DNA of 64,000 nucleotides, from positions 248,001 to 312,000 of the forward strand of contig LSRY02000064.1 of assembly GCA_001643675.2 (NCBI GenBank). The letters run 5' to 3'. A program made the position numbers and the translations under genes. Source of the stretch: Monocercomonoides exilis (Eukaryota > Preaxostyla > Oxymonadida > Polymastigidae). Shown one piece after another: positions 11,071 to 23,000 of this stretch. Below the pieces are notes generated by a model that searched no databases, was not told where the DNA came from, and saw only the letters and a list, made by a program, of their open reading frames with translations. Every line of letters begins with the position of its first letter. Positions within the stretch are counted from its first letter, which is position 1.

Positions 11071-14000
11071 ATGGAGCTGCTCTTTCTATTTCTGCTTGGA
11101 TTCACCTCGTTGCTCTGTCTGAGTGAGGGTGCGTTTCAGTGTGATCCACTCCTGGGGTGTCAATGGACTCGGCTGGAGCTGATGTTTGGTGTGAAGAACT
11201 CGAGTGTGAAGGCAGAGGGATTTGCTCAGACAGGAAGGAGGCAGGAGTGCCTGTGGAGGATTTGGCAGAACTCGCGTGTCCTTGTTGGAGATAGCACCAT
11301 CAGTGCAGCAGCGGACATTGCAGCAGTGTTTGAAGTGAAATCGAGCGATATTATGTTGAAGAACATTTCATTATTTTCAGCTCAAGAAAGTCAGCCTTTT
11401 CCTGAGCTGATTTCGAGTTTGCCCTTCGATGATGGAATTGGCAGATACGGGGTGCTTGAGGCATCACTTTCGAGGATTGAAGAGATGGTATTGGAGTCAG
11501 GACCGCTCTTCTCTTCGCCTGCATTTCGTTCAGTTGGGATCAGGGAATGTGTGTTCAGGAACATGAGTGTGGCAGCAGGGAAAGGGATCGGGTGCGAGGG
11601 GTCAGGGAGGGAAGACATTTCCATTGGAAGCAGCGACTTCAGGAGTGTGTGTGATGTGTTCACGGGCGGGATTGTTGATGGGATGCATGGGCAGTCACTC
11701 AGCTTGTGGAACAACACCCACTTTGGTTGCACACGCTCGCTGGAGAACGGAACACGGAGGATATTGGCAGTTGACACAACTATTCGATCAGAGCGTTTTG
11801 AAAATCAAAAAACAGAGTCAACATCAACTAGCACATGGACAACCACAGATTCGGGGAGTTGTGTATTTTTAAGGCACAACAGCAGTGCCAGTTTGAGTGT
11901 TTCTGGGAGCATCTTCCAGAACTGCACTTGTGGATACTGTGGAGGTGCAATCATGTGCCAGAACATAAGTTCGGTCGTGATTACAAATTCGTCGTTCAAT
12001 GTCTGTCGAGCAGAATTTCTGGGACATGGAGGGGCATTGTTCATGAACAGCATTGGTGGCTGCTATTTCTTTTCTTCCATTTCGTTTAATTCATGCAAAA
12101 CAAATCTATTTGGTGGATGCGCACTTTTCTACACTGTTCCGGTTCCATCGTTGTCGAATTGCATCACAGACGAACAGAATGGAGAAATGAGTGAAAAGTT
12201 TCAATTCAGCGATCTTTCTTGCCGCAATTGCTCATCCAAGAACACAGGTGCTTTTTCCATGTTAAACGAGATTTCTTCATTTTTTGGGATGCGAAACTGC
12301 CTGTTTGAAGGATGCTCTATTTTGGGAGAGGATACTGGAGGGGCATTGTCGATCACTTCGAACGGACTGACAAAAGATAATCCGCAGCTGTTTTTCTTCT
12401 GCCTTTTCTTCAACAACACAGCAACTCGGGCAGGATTCGGCCACGATGTGTGTTTGAATGATGAGGGAAGTCGGATGAAGACGATATCTCCGTTTGTGGA
12501 GTCGTTGACACTGACGAAGGGAGGCAAGCAGCTTGCACACTGCAACAGCACATGCCATGCGAACAGTGAGTGGCTTCGGTATGGGTTTGCAAAGAGAATT
12601 GTTGCAGGAGAAGAGGGGATGGACAGGGAAGAGTGCGGGTGGAGTGATGGGGCAGGATGCAGGACAGTGAAATATGCAGTGGAAAGTGAGTTGAGCATGG
12701 AAGGGTGCGTAGTGAATGTGAGGGGTGGAGAGCACACAGAATTCACGCAAGATGGGATTGCTGCAGGAGTGAAAACAGTGAGGATCAGAGGGAGTGAGGA
12801 AGGCGGAGGAGGCACTCGATTTGTTGTGGTGCAGGTGGGAAGTGGGCATGCCCTGTTCTCGGTTTCGTCAGGGAAGCTGAGTGTTGAGAGTGTGAGTGTT
12901 GAATACGATTCAGATGTGGGATCGATTGTTGGGAGAGTAACAGAGGGGGAGGGGATGCTGTCACTTGTGAGGGTGCAGATCAACTCTTCAACATCGACAG
13001 TGTCCCATCCGTTTGGAGTGTCATTGTTCCAGGTTGAGAAAGGAAGTTTGTATGTGGAGGGATGTCAGCTGAGCTCGTTGTGTGTGTCTGATGTTCCGCT
13101 TGTGCGTTTGTCTGCTTTGTCTGCGTTCAGGAATGCGAACGCCACATACCAGTCGATTACGCGTGTGAGAGGGAGTGGGTGTGTGATGGAAAGAGAGGTG
13201 GGTGAGGGAGACGAGGTGGAGATGGATAATGTGACACTGAGTCAGTGCATGTGCCTGGACGGGGATGGTGGGGCGATTGCACTCACACTGAGATCGACAG
13301 GGAAAGTGAGGGTTGGGGTGAGCGAGGGCGTGATATTCAGCAGTTGCACTGTTCCAGCTGATGGAACGAAAAAGGGGAAAGGGGGAGGAGTGTATCTGAG
13401 GTTGGTTGGGGGTGGATGTGGATTTGTGCTGGATCGAGTGAGTTTTTCCGAGTGTGGAGCATGGAAAGGGAGGAATGTGTTTGTGAAGGCGGACAATCTG
13501 TCTGGAGTGATCACAGGATCAAGTGTGAGGTTTGAAGTGACAGGGACGGAAGACGAGGATTTGATGGGGTTTGAGGAGGGGTGTGGAGCAGAAGCAGTTC
13601 CTCTGAAAGCGTATTTGGCAGGATTTGGAGGGAGCGGGTATGTTGGGGGAGCAGGGGAGCTTGACTTCAGCGGGTGTGGAACAGCAGCATATCCGTGCGA
13701 GACGATCAGGCGAGCTGTGAGTGTGCTGTTTGAGGGGAAGAAGCGGAAGGTGATTCTGAATGAGGGGTTCAGATGGAGGGAGGCGGTGGGGATGGAGGAG
13801 CAGGAGTGGGATGTGAAGTGTGTTGCAGAGGATACGAACATTGTGGTTGCTCCAGTGGGGAGCTTGGCTGAAGAGGCGGTTGTTGTTGTGTCGAGTGCGA
13901 AAGCGAGCTTCACCAACATCCGTTTTTCGTTTGGGAGCTCAGGGAGTGGGCACTTCAAGAGGTGGATTCTGTGCAAGGGCGGGGAAGCGAGCATGTCGTA

Positions 14001-17000
14001 TTGCAGAATTGGGCTGGCTTCGAGCACAGGCAAGCTGGAGAACTCGTTTGCAGATGTGACAGGAGGCTCTTTGATGCTGTTCCACCTGAGTGTCGATGGG
14101 GTGTTGGTTGACTCGTATTCTGTGATCAGAGGGTTGAAGGGAGCGAGTGGTGGAAGTGTTGAGCTGGATGGGTGTGTTTTCACCGGAGTGGAGCTGAGCA
14201 GCGGGAGCATTGTGGAGACAGGGGGAGAGAGGAATGTGAATGTGAGTGGATGCACGTTTGAGGGGATCAGTCGAGGGTGTGGAAGTGGAGGAGGTGTGAG
14301 TGTGAGAAATGGGGATGATGAGGATGATAATGAGGAAGAGGCAGGAGGAGTGGTGGTTGTGGAAGGGTGCACTTTTGAGAGATGCTCAGTCAGCGAAGAA
14401 GGCAAAGGGGGTGGAGGACTGAGTGTGAGCATGGGGGTGCAAGGAGCATCAGGGATGGCGAAGATATTGAAGTGCACATTCAGGCAGTGCAGTGCACAGA
14501 GTGGGTCTTTTGTGGGATATGGAGGAGGGATGCTGATAGAGCTGACGGATGCTGATGCATCGTTTGTGGTATCTTCTCCGACATTTCCGGCAGATGGAGC
14601 GAACAGTGCGAGATACGGGCGGGATGTGTTTGTGGTGTCTCCGAACCTGTCGCGAAGTGTTTGTGGGGAGACGATGCTGTTTGCATTGGCAGTGCCGCTG
14701 CAAGATACAGATTCGATGATGGGATACGAGGGGGAGGACAAGAGAAATGCGATTCCGCTTGTGTATGTGGTGAATCCGGTGGGAAGCACGATCGTTGTCT
14801 CTTCGGCGGAAGGGGTGGATGTGAGCTGCTGTGGATTTGAGGAGTATCCGTGCCACACGCTGAAGCATTCGTTCTGGAGGCAGCAGGGCAAGAAAAAGAG
14901 CATTCTGATCAGCGAGGGATTCGAGCTGAACGAGAGGGTTGAACTGTCGGATGGGCAGGGATATGTGATGAGCGGGGCTTCTGAGAAAAGCGGAGTGCAT
15001 GTGAATGGAGGAGAGGATGGGGAAGGGGGAGTAATCAGGATGAAGGGGAGCAGCGCATTTGCGGCAGTGATGAAGCTGATGTGTTTTGCACTCCCAGGAT
15101 CTTTGGGGAGGCATGCCTTTCTGATTTCGCAGGAAGGGTTGGGGGAGATGGGAATTGAGCAATGCGATTTTGTCTCAGAGTCTGCTGAATCAGTTCATTC
15201 GTTCACCATTGTGAGGTGTGTTTCAGGAACTGTGGTGCTGAAGACAGTGCATATGAGCGGTGTGCATTTTGGGGATGGGCATTTTGTGGAAGCATGTGGA
15301 GATTGTGTGGTGCGGATGGAATCGTGCGTTGTGGCCGATGTGCGGACAGCGTCTGTGAGAGGGGTTGTTTGTGTCCAGTCGGAGCAAGCATCGCTGCTTG
15401 TGAAGGATTCGTGGTTCAGGTGTTCTTCTGAGGGGGAAGAGAGCTTCAATGTGCTGTATTGTTCAGGGATGAAGGAAGTTGTGATTGAAGGGAGCGAGTT
15501 TGAAGGGAGCAGGTGCAGAGATGGGAATGGATCGGCGATATTGTGCAGGATCAATTCAGGAGGAGCGATGAAGATGGAAGGAGGGGGATTGAAGAGCGGA
15601 AAGAGTGTTGGAGGCAGTGGAGGAGGGATGCATGTGTGTGTGGAGAGGGGAGGGAAGCTGGAGATCGGAAATGGTACTGGGGCTGTGCCCACGCTGTTTG
15701 AGAACTGTGAAGCGTTGAAGGAGAGGGTGGAGGGAGGATATGGGGGAGGGGTGTGTCTTCGGCTGATTGAAGATGATGCAATGTTTGGGATGAAGAATGT
15801 GGGCTTCTCCAGCTGCAGGGCGGATGCTGGGGGGAATTGGGTGTTTGTGGAAGGGAAGAGGCTGAAATCGATTGTGAAGGAGGAGACAATTGGATTTGAG
15901 TTTGAGAAAGAGGAAGGAAAGGCAGGTGTGGGGGATGTTGAAGGGGGTGATTTGGCTGGGGCATCTGTGTGCATTCCGCTTGCGATATTCTTCCGGAGTG
16001 TGCCGAGTGTGGGGCATGTGAGCATGGGAGGGCTGGATTACACGATATGTGGGTATTCTGATTTCCGCTGTTCGACGATTCCGTATGCTGGATCGTTGTT
16101 GTTTGGCAGCAGCGAGAGAACTGGAACACTGAAGCTGGAGCCAGTGTATGTGCTTGAGGAGGAGATGCAGCTGAGCAAGGAGTCGCTGCGCATCAGTGGA
16201 GAGGTGCCGAAAGCAGAGATCGAAGTGAAAGGCTATGTGAGCAACACGCAGCAAGGACTTGTGGAAACAAGGACAGAGATCTCATTTGAGGACTTGGCGT
16301 TTGGGCTGCCTTCAATGCTGATTGGGTCAGTGACAACCAGCCTGTTCATGTGCAGCAGCAGTGTTCTGAAGGTGGAAGAATGCAGTTTTGGGAGTGAAAG
16401 CGAGAGTGTGGAGTATTCGGTTGTGTTTGTGAAAGGAGGACGAGTGGAGATGTTTGGGTGTTTGATTCGGGAGTGTGTGTTTGTGGGGGCAGGGGTTGTT
16501 GAGTTTGGGGAGGGGGTGTGTGAAGGGGAGATGAAAGGGGTTGAGATGGAGGGAGTCAGGAGAGAAGATGCAGGAAGTCTGGTGAAGGTGAGGAAAGGTG
16601 GGGATATGGAGGTGGAGAGCTGTGTGGTGGGTGATTGTGCAGAAGGGGAGGGGAACGTGGTTGGCTTTGAAGAAGGCGCGAGCATTCGGATGCGCAACAG
16701 CACATTTGGGAGGATGAAGCGGAAAGCTGGGGATGGCGGGGTTGTGGATGGGGTGGTTGGAGAAGGCGAAGAAGCGAAGGTGGAGAACTGCACATTTGAA
16801 TACAACGGGTGTGATGCAAGCAGCTCGAAGGGAGGAAGTGTGATTGTGAGGGTTTGTGCGAGGGGGAGGTTTGTGTTTGAGCGGAATGTGGTGAACCGGA
16901 GCACAGTTCCTTCGGGGAGTGGACTTGGGGGTGGGGTGCATCTGACGCTGGGGGATGTTGATGTGGAGTATTCGATGAAGGAGGATGTGTTTGAGGAGAA

Positions 17001-20000
17001 CGGAGCGTTTCGAGGAAAGGATGTGTATATGGTGTGTCCTCAGCCGCGGCTGGTGATTGTGCCTATCCTGTGGAACGGGTCGGCCACGAGCAAAACAGAG
17101 GAAGAGCAGCTGTGGGTGCGGGAGCTGGAGTTTGGGGAGAGCGAGGGGCACACGATGATGGAGTATCTGTTCCCGAGCCAGACCGCGTTTGTGTTTGTGA
17201 AAGGGAGCGGGAGTGCAGCGGAGTCGTGTGGGTATCGGGAGCTTCCGTGTGCAACAGTTGACAACGGGCTGGCGAGGATGGGAGAAAGGCAAACGAGCAT
17301 CAGACTGCTTGGAGAGACAGCGGTTGAAGGAGTGATTGAGCGGGGAGGAGAGTCGTTGACTGTTGAAGGGAACGAAGAAGAGCAGCGTTTGGTTGTTGGG
17401 GGAGATGCGAAGTTTGTGATGAAAGAAGGGACGATGCTGACGCAGCTGACACTGTCTTCACTGTGTGTTGTTTTGCCGATGAACAACGAGGGAAGCAGCG
17501 AGGAGGATTGTGTGGTGAGTGGAGCAGTTGGGCAGTGCAATGCTGTGAGATGCCGATTTGTGAATGGAAAAGAGAATGGTGTTGGGTGCGGGAAATGGGT
17601 TGTGAAGGGGCTGGGGAGCAGGGTGAGGATTGAGGAGAGCCAGTTTGAGGAGATAAGTTTTGTGGGAGGAGGAGGGATTGTGGAGATGGTGGAGGGAGAA
17701 GCAGTGTTGAGGAAAGTGAAGATTGAGGGAGTGTCAGCAGAAGGGAGCATTGTGGTGGTGGATGGTGTTGGAGCGAGTTGTCGGTTTGAAGGGTGTGAAG
17801 TGTGCGGGGTTGATTGCCGTGGGGAAGGAAGCGTTCATGTGGAGGGAGGAGGGTCGATTGTGATTGGGAATGGAACGAAAGTTGGGTCATGTGTTTTGAG
17901 GGAAGGGAATGGCGGGGCAGTCCATGGAAAAATGGGGGAGGCAGGGATGGTGACAGTTGCGAATGCAACAGTGGAAGGGTGCAAAGTGAATGCAGCAAGC
18001 AGGCTTGGTGGGGGAATCTTTGTGGAGGTGGAAGGAGAGAGGGAAGGGGGAGTGTTGTTTTCGGAGGTGGCGTTTGGAGGAAATGAGGCGTTTGAAGGGA
18101 GAGACATCTATTTTGTGTGTTTCGATCTGAACGAGAGTGTGAGGGCAGCCCGCTTCAACGTGAGTGTATTTGACGAGAATGGCGAGGTGGTGGTTGAGAT
18201 GGAAGGGAGAGACAGGAAGAATTTTGGAGAGAGTGTGGATCTTTTGCTGTTTCTTGTGGAGTACTGTTCAGCAAGTGTGGTTGTGGGAGCACAGGGGGTG
18301 GATGTTGTTGGGTGTGGGACGAGCAGGCATCCGTGTGGCACGATGGGGATGGGGTTGCAGCATCTGGACGAGTCTCACTCGCGAAGGCTGGTGATTGCTG
18401 ACAAGGTGGAGGTTGACGAGTGCTTCTCGTTGAGAAATGAGATGTGGATTGGAGGAAGAGGAGAAGGCGGAGGAGAGAATGAGAAGGGAGTTGAGATGGT
18501 GTTTGTGCCAAATGGGAGGGCAGATGGAATGGGCGCAAAGGGAGTGCTGGATATGAATGGCAACATCACTTTTTCGTTGATTGGTTTTGCGGTTTCTGCA
18601 TTGTTGAGCGTGGAGCAGGAGGCACTGATGTATTTGCAGTCTGGTTGTGTGCGATATGAGAAGTGTGTGTTTTGTGAAGCTGAATCAGTAGATTCGTGTT
18701 TGGTGAAGTCTGTGGGGAAAGAAGTGCATCTGAGCGAGTGCAACATGAGCACGATGAGTGTTTTGTGTGCAGCGCTGCAGCTGCACTCTTCTGTGTCGAT
18801 GCAGTCGTGCTACATCACGAATGTGAAAGCAGGAACGAGCAAGAAGGGAGGAGCGGTATTTGTTGAGAGAAAGAGCGAAGAAGGATTTGTGATTGTGAAC
18901 TCGTCGAACATTGTTGGGTGTGAATGTTCGTTGAGTGAAGGTTCTGGTGGGTTTGCGTTCATCGACTGCTCGAGTGATGAGACGAGCGAGCCATTTCGGT
19001 TTATTTCGCTGAAATTTGGGAGGAACAATGCTCGCACAGGAAGAAACATGTTTTTGGTGGGGAGCGACTTGAACAGCTCAGTGAAGGAGTCGACATTTGA
19101 CTGTGAGGTTTTTGATGAAGCAGATGAGGAAGTGGAAGACGATGGAAACATGTTTGTGGGAAGGGACAAGGTGTTCTCGGGGGTTGATCTTCTGTGCTTT
19201 TTGGAGGATTTCAAATGCGATATGGTTCATGTGAGTGCTGATGGCTATGATGTGAAGAGGTGTGGAAGAGCAGTGGAGCCGTGCAGAACGTTTTGGGAAG
19301 GGATGAATCACATTCTTGGGTCAGGCGAGCAGCATACATTGGTTGTGGGGCAGAGTGCGCATGTGAGCGATGAGTATGTGCTGTCGCACTTTTCGATCTG
19401 TTCTGGGGATGATGAAGCTGAGGGAGTGAGAAGTGAACTTGTTTTTGAGAGGAAGAGTGGAGCAACAAGAGATTCTTTTCTGTGTGCTTGTGATGAGCTG
19501 AACTGCACGAACATATGCTTCAGGGCAACCGCTCTGATTGATGGCACGGCCAGAGTGGTTGTGGAGATTGAAGAAGGGAATGTTTCGCTCGAGAACTGTG
19601 AATGGAAAGGGAGCGAAGAAAATGGAAGTGCTGCTGGATGTTCGTTTGTTCGATCTGTGAATGGATCGCTGTTTGTGCACAAACTGATCATTGCCTCGTC
19701 AAGACTTGGGGCGAGTGTGTTTGTGGTTGATGATATTTCGCAGTGTGTGTTTTTAGAGCTGAGAGTGTCGCTGATCGATGAATCCATCGACTCGTTGATC
19801 AGTGTCAGTGAAAGTGAAATTCAGACTTCCTGTGGAAGCAACGGGATGAGCAAAAAGGAAGGAAGTGTGCTGGTGGAGAAGAGCCAGTTCCTGTCTGTTC
19901 ACAAGTCAGACGATTGCTCGAGTGTCATCAGCACAAGTGCTGACCTTTCTGTTTGTGTTTGTGTGAATAGCTCGACGTTCACAGAGTGTCGGGCGAGTGC

Positions 20001-23000
20001 GTCTGGCAGGGGAGGTGCGATGCGAATATTGATGGGAGCAGGGTCGCAGATGCAGATCCTGAACAGCGAGATGATGCGGTGCTGCAGCAGCTTGGAGGAA
20101 GGGAAGGGCGGAGGGGTGTATTTGGCGAGCAAGGAGACAGGGGATCTGCAGTTTTTGTTTGGGAACATGAGCTTCATGGGGAATGAAGCAGCTGTTGGGT
20201 GCGATGTGTTTGTGAGCTGCTTCAGCATTCAGTCGCAGATCAATGAGAGCCAGTTTGTGTTTGATCTGGAGCGTGTGACGAGCAGGGAGAAGAGCATGTT
20301 TGGGGTTGATGTGACAGAGCACAAAGCATTCACGAATCTGATGGACTTCATCAGCGTGTATCAGTCAGACACGATTGTTGTGTCCTCGCTGGAGAGCAGG
20401 GGAGGGAGGAACGAGAGACAGTGTGGAGCGCCGGAGCAGCCGTGCAAGACGGTTGAGTATGGGTTGGGGCATCTGACGAACCGTTTTGTGAGCCAGATGT
20501 TTGTTGATGGGGAGACAGCAATCAACAGCGAGGTTGAGGTGCGGCAGATGAGCCTGTCATCGCGATGGATGGAGAGCTCTGTTGTGCATGTTCTGGCTGC
20601 TGCTGGAATGTTTTCGGATCAGATTGTTTCCACATGCATGCAGGTGTCGGTCAGCAATCTGGACTTTGTGTTTGAGGGATGGCAGGAGGGGAGTCAGCCA
20701 GCATTCCTGAGGGTTGTGAATGGAACAGCGAAAATGCAGAGCTGTTTGTTTTGTGGTTCTGGGGAAGGAGAAGATGGGGATGAAATCGAGCTTGAATCTC
20801 TGTTTGTTCTTGTTGGAGGGAATATTTCAGTGGAAAGGTGCAGCATTACGAAAATAAGTTTTGGGTGGAATATCATTGAGATCGGAGCGAATGTGGCGAC
20901 TATTTCATCGAGCTCGATCAGCGAGGTGAAGTGCAGAGGAGTTGTGATGGAGGAAGCGAGTGGAGATGTGACATTTGAGAGGGTGAAGGTGTTCAATGTG
21001 ACAGCGAGCTCGCCACAAGGGTTGATATCGTTTGTGAGCACAGATTCTCCATTGATTTTTGAAAACTGCACATTTGAGATGGACCAGCTGTCGAGCTCAG
21101 ACAGACTGATTTCGTTCAAGGATTGCAGCAGAGTTTTGGTGGAATCGTGTGTAATGAGGGGGTGCAATGGGGAATGTGCTCGGTTGGGGGTGGAAAACAA
21201 CGAGGAAGAAAGCATGTGCAAGTGGAATGGATCGCTGGTGGAGTGCAAGGAGAGTGTGGTGGAGTGCCGAGGCACAGTGATAGCAGACGCGCCAGAGGGA
21301 GGAATGGGTGTTGTGGGAGGGAGAGTGACGATTGAGAAAGGGGAGTTTTCAAGCAACGACCCGAAGGTGGAAGGCTATCCATCGATGAGGCGGAACATTC
21401 GATGTGCAGGATTAGGGTTGGTGAGGATTTTGAATGTGAGAGGAGGAGATGGGCTGATGCCAAACACTTCGCTGTGGATTGTGAATGAAGGGTGCACACT
21501 GGAAGGGATTGTGCTGGAGAGGGCTTCGGCGTTTTTCATTCCTCGGCTGGAATCCGTTGCAATGGAAGTTCAGGGGGAGGAGGCTGAGATCAGGTTTGCT
21601 GGGGCGCTGTTGCTTCCGTGTGATCTGGCATTCCGAGTTGTGTCAGAAATGAACAATGTCAGCTCAATTGAGACTTATAGCTTTGCAGAGGAAGATTTTG
21701 TTTCTGAGGAGGAAGTTCATGGAAAGATAAGCTCGTCTTTGATAAGCTCAGCTCCAGCAGAAGCAGAAGTGGTGGTGTGTGTATTGTTTGGCAATCTTGA
21801 TACTCCATCTGCCACTGATTCTTACATTCTGAAGAACAGAAGCGATCCCAAGGCAACTGAAGATGAAAGAATTGTTGAAGGAGGAAAAAAGGAAAGATCA
21901 ATATGGCCAATAATCGTAATTGTGCTTGTTGTGATTTTGCTGATAGTTCTTATCGTTGCAGTAGCATTTATTATTCGATGGAGGAAGCAAAAGAGAAGAA
22001 CAGAAGAATTGGAAGTGATTGTCGAAGACACGGTAAAGAAGGATCCTAAAGCATTCGAGATGGTGACGATGGAAATGTCTCCCGAAGAGCAATGGAGGAG
22101 AGCAGAGAGGGAGACAGAGAAGAAGAATGAGGAAAGGATAAAGAAGAGGGTGTACGAGAAAAGCTTGGGACACTCCGAGTCATCAGAGCATCTTCTCTCC
22201 GAGAGTGGATCAACAGAATACATCCTTGGAAGAGATTCAGACAAAATTCCAGAATGGATGCTGGAAAAGGTTGAAGAAGAGGAAATTAGAAAGCAGACTC
22301 CATCACCATCCATTTCATCCACCTCAACCACAGACACTTCAGACACAGAATCCACATTTGTTCATGGAGAGGATCTATGCCCAACCACCTCATCAATGTC
22401 GAATCTTGTCGATGCAATTGCCTGTTCATCACCTCACGAGAAGCTGATTGTGGATTTGAGAGATTCTTTATTCATGTTGCTTCATGGGAGGAACGAGAAG
22501 AAGGAGATGGCGATTGGTACACTTCAACAGAGGGAGCAGACAGCTTCCCAAATCCTGTTCTGGGTGGCGAATGGAGCTCTCCATTCATTTGATGAATGTG
22601 AGGTTCCACTTCAGTCGCTGACGAATCTGAGTCCTCACATTGTGTTGTTCTCTGAACACATGGTCATTTGTGTTGCAATGCATTCTGACTGCTCTTCTTC
22701 AGATTCAGATTCATCCTCGATATCTTCATCAACAGTTGTGACATCAACCAGTGATGATGGTGATGAAAGATATTCTCTACCCTCATCAGCTTTTGAGGAT
22801 GAGGATGATTTCAAAAAAGAGTGTCTGAGGTGGAAGGCACCTGAATTGCTGAATGGAGAAAAGAAGCATGCGACGAAGAAGACAGTTGCGTTCTCGATTG
22901 GGATGATGCTGTGGGAGTGTCTGACACTGGACATTCCGTTTGGAGAGTATGAGGAAGAGGTGGCAGGGAAGAAGATATGTCAAAGGGAGCGGCCGGAATT

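Noticed and set aside
13242-14903. 553-codon open frame on the minus strand inside the receptor gene
   Set aside because: It is the complement of a G-rich, stop-poor coding strand. It is Pro/Ser/Thr-rich without any domain, and the plus frame has signal peptide, modules and membrane helix.
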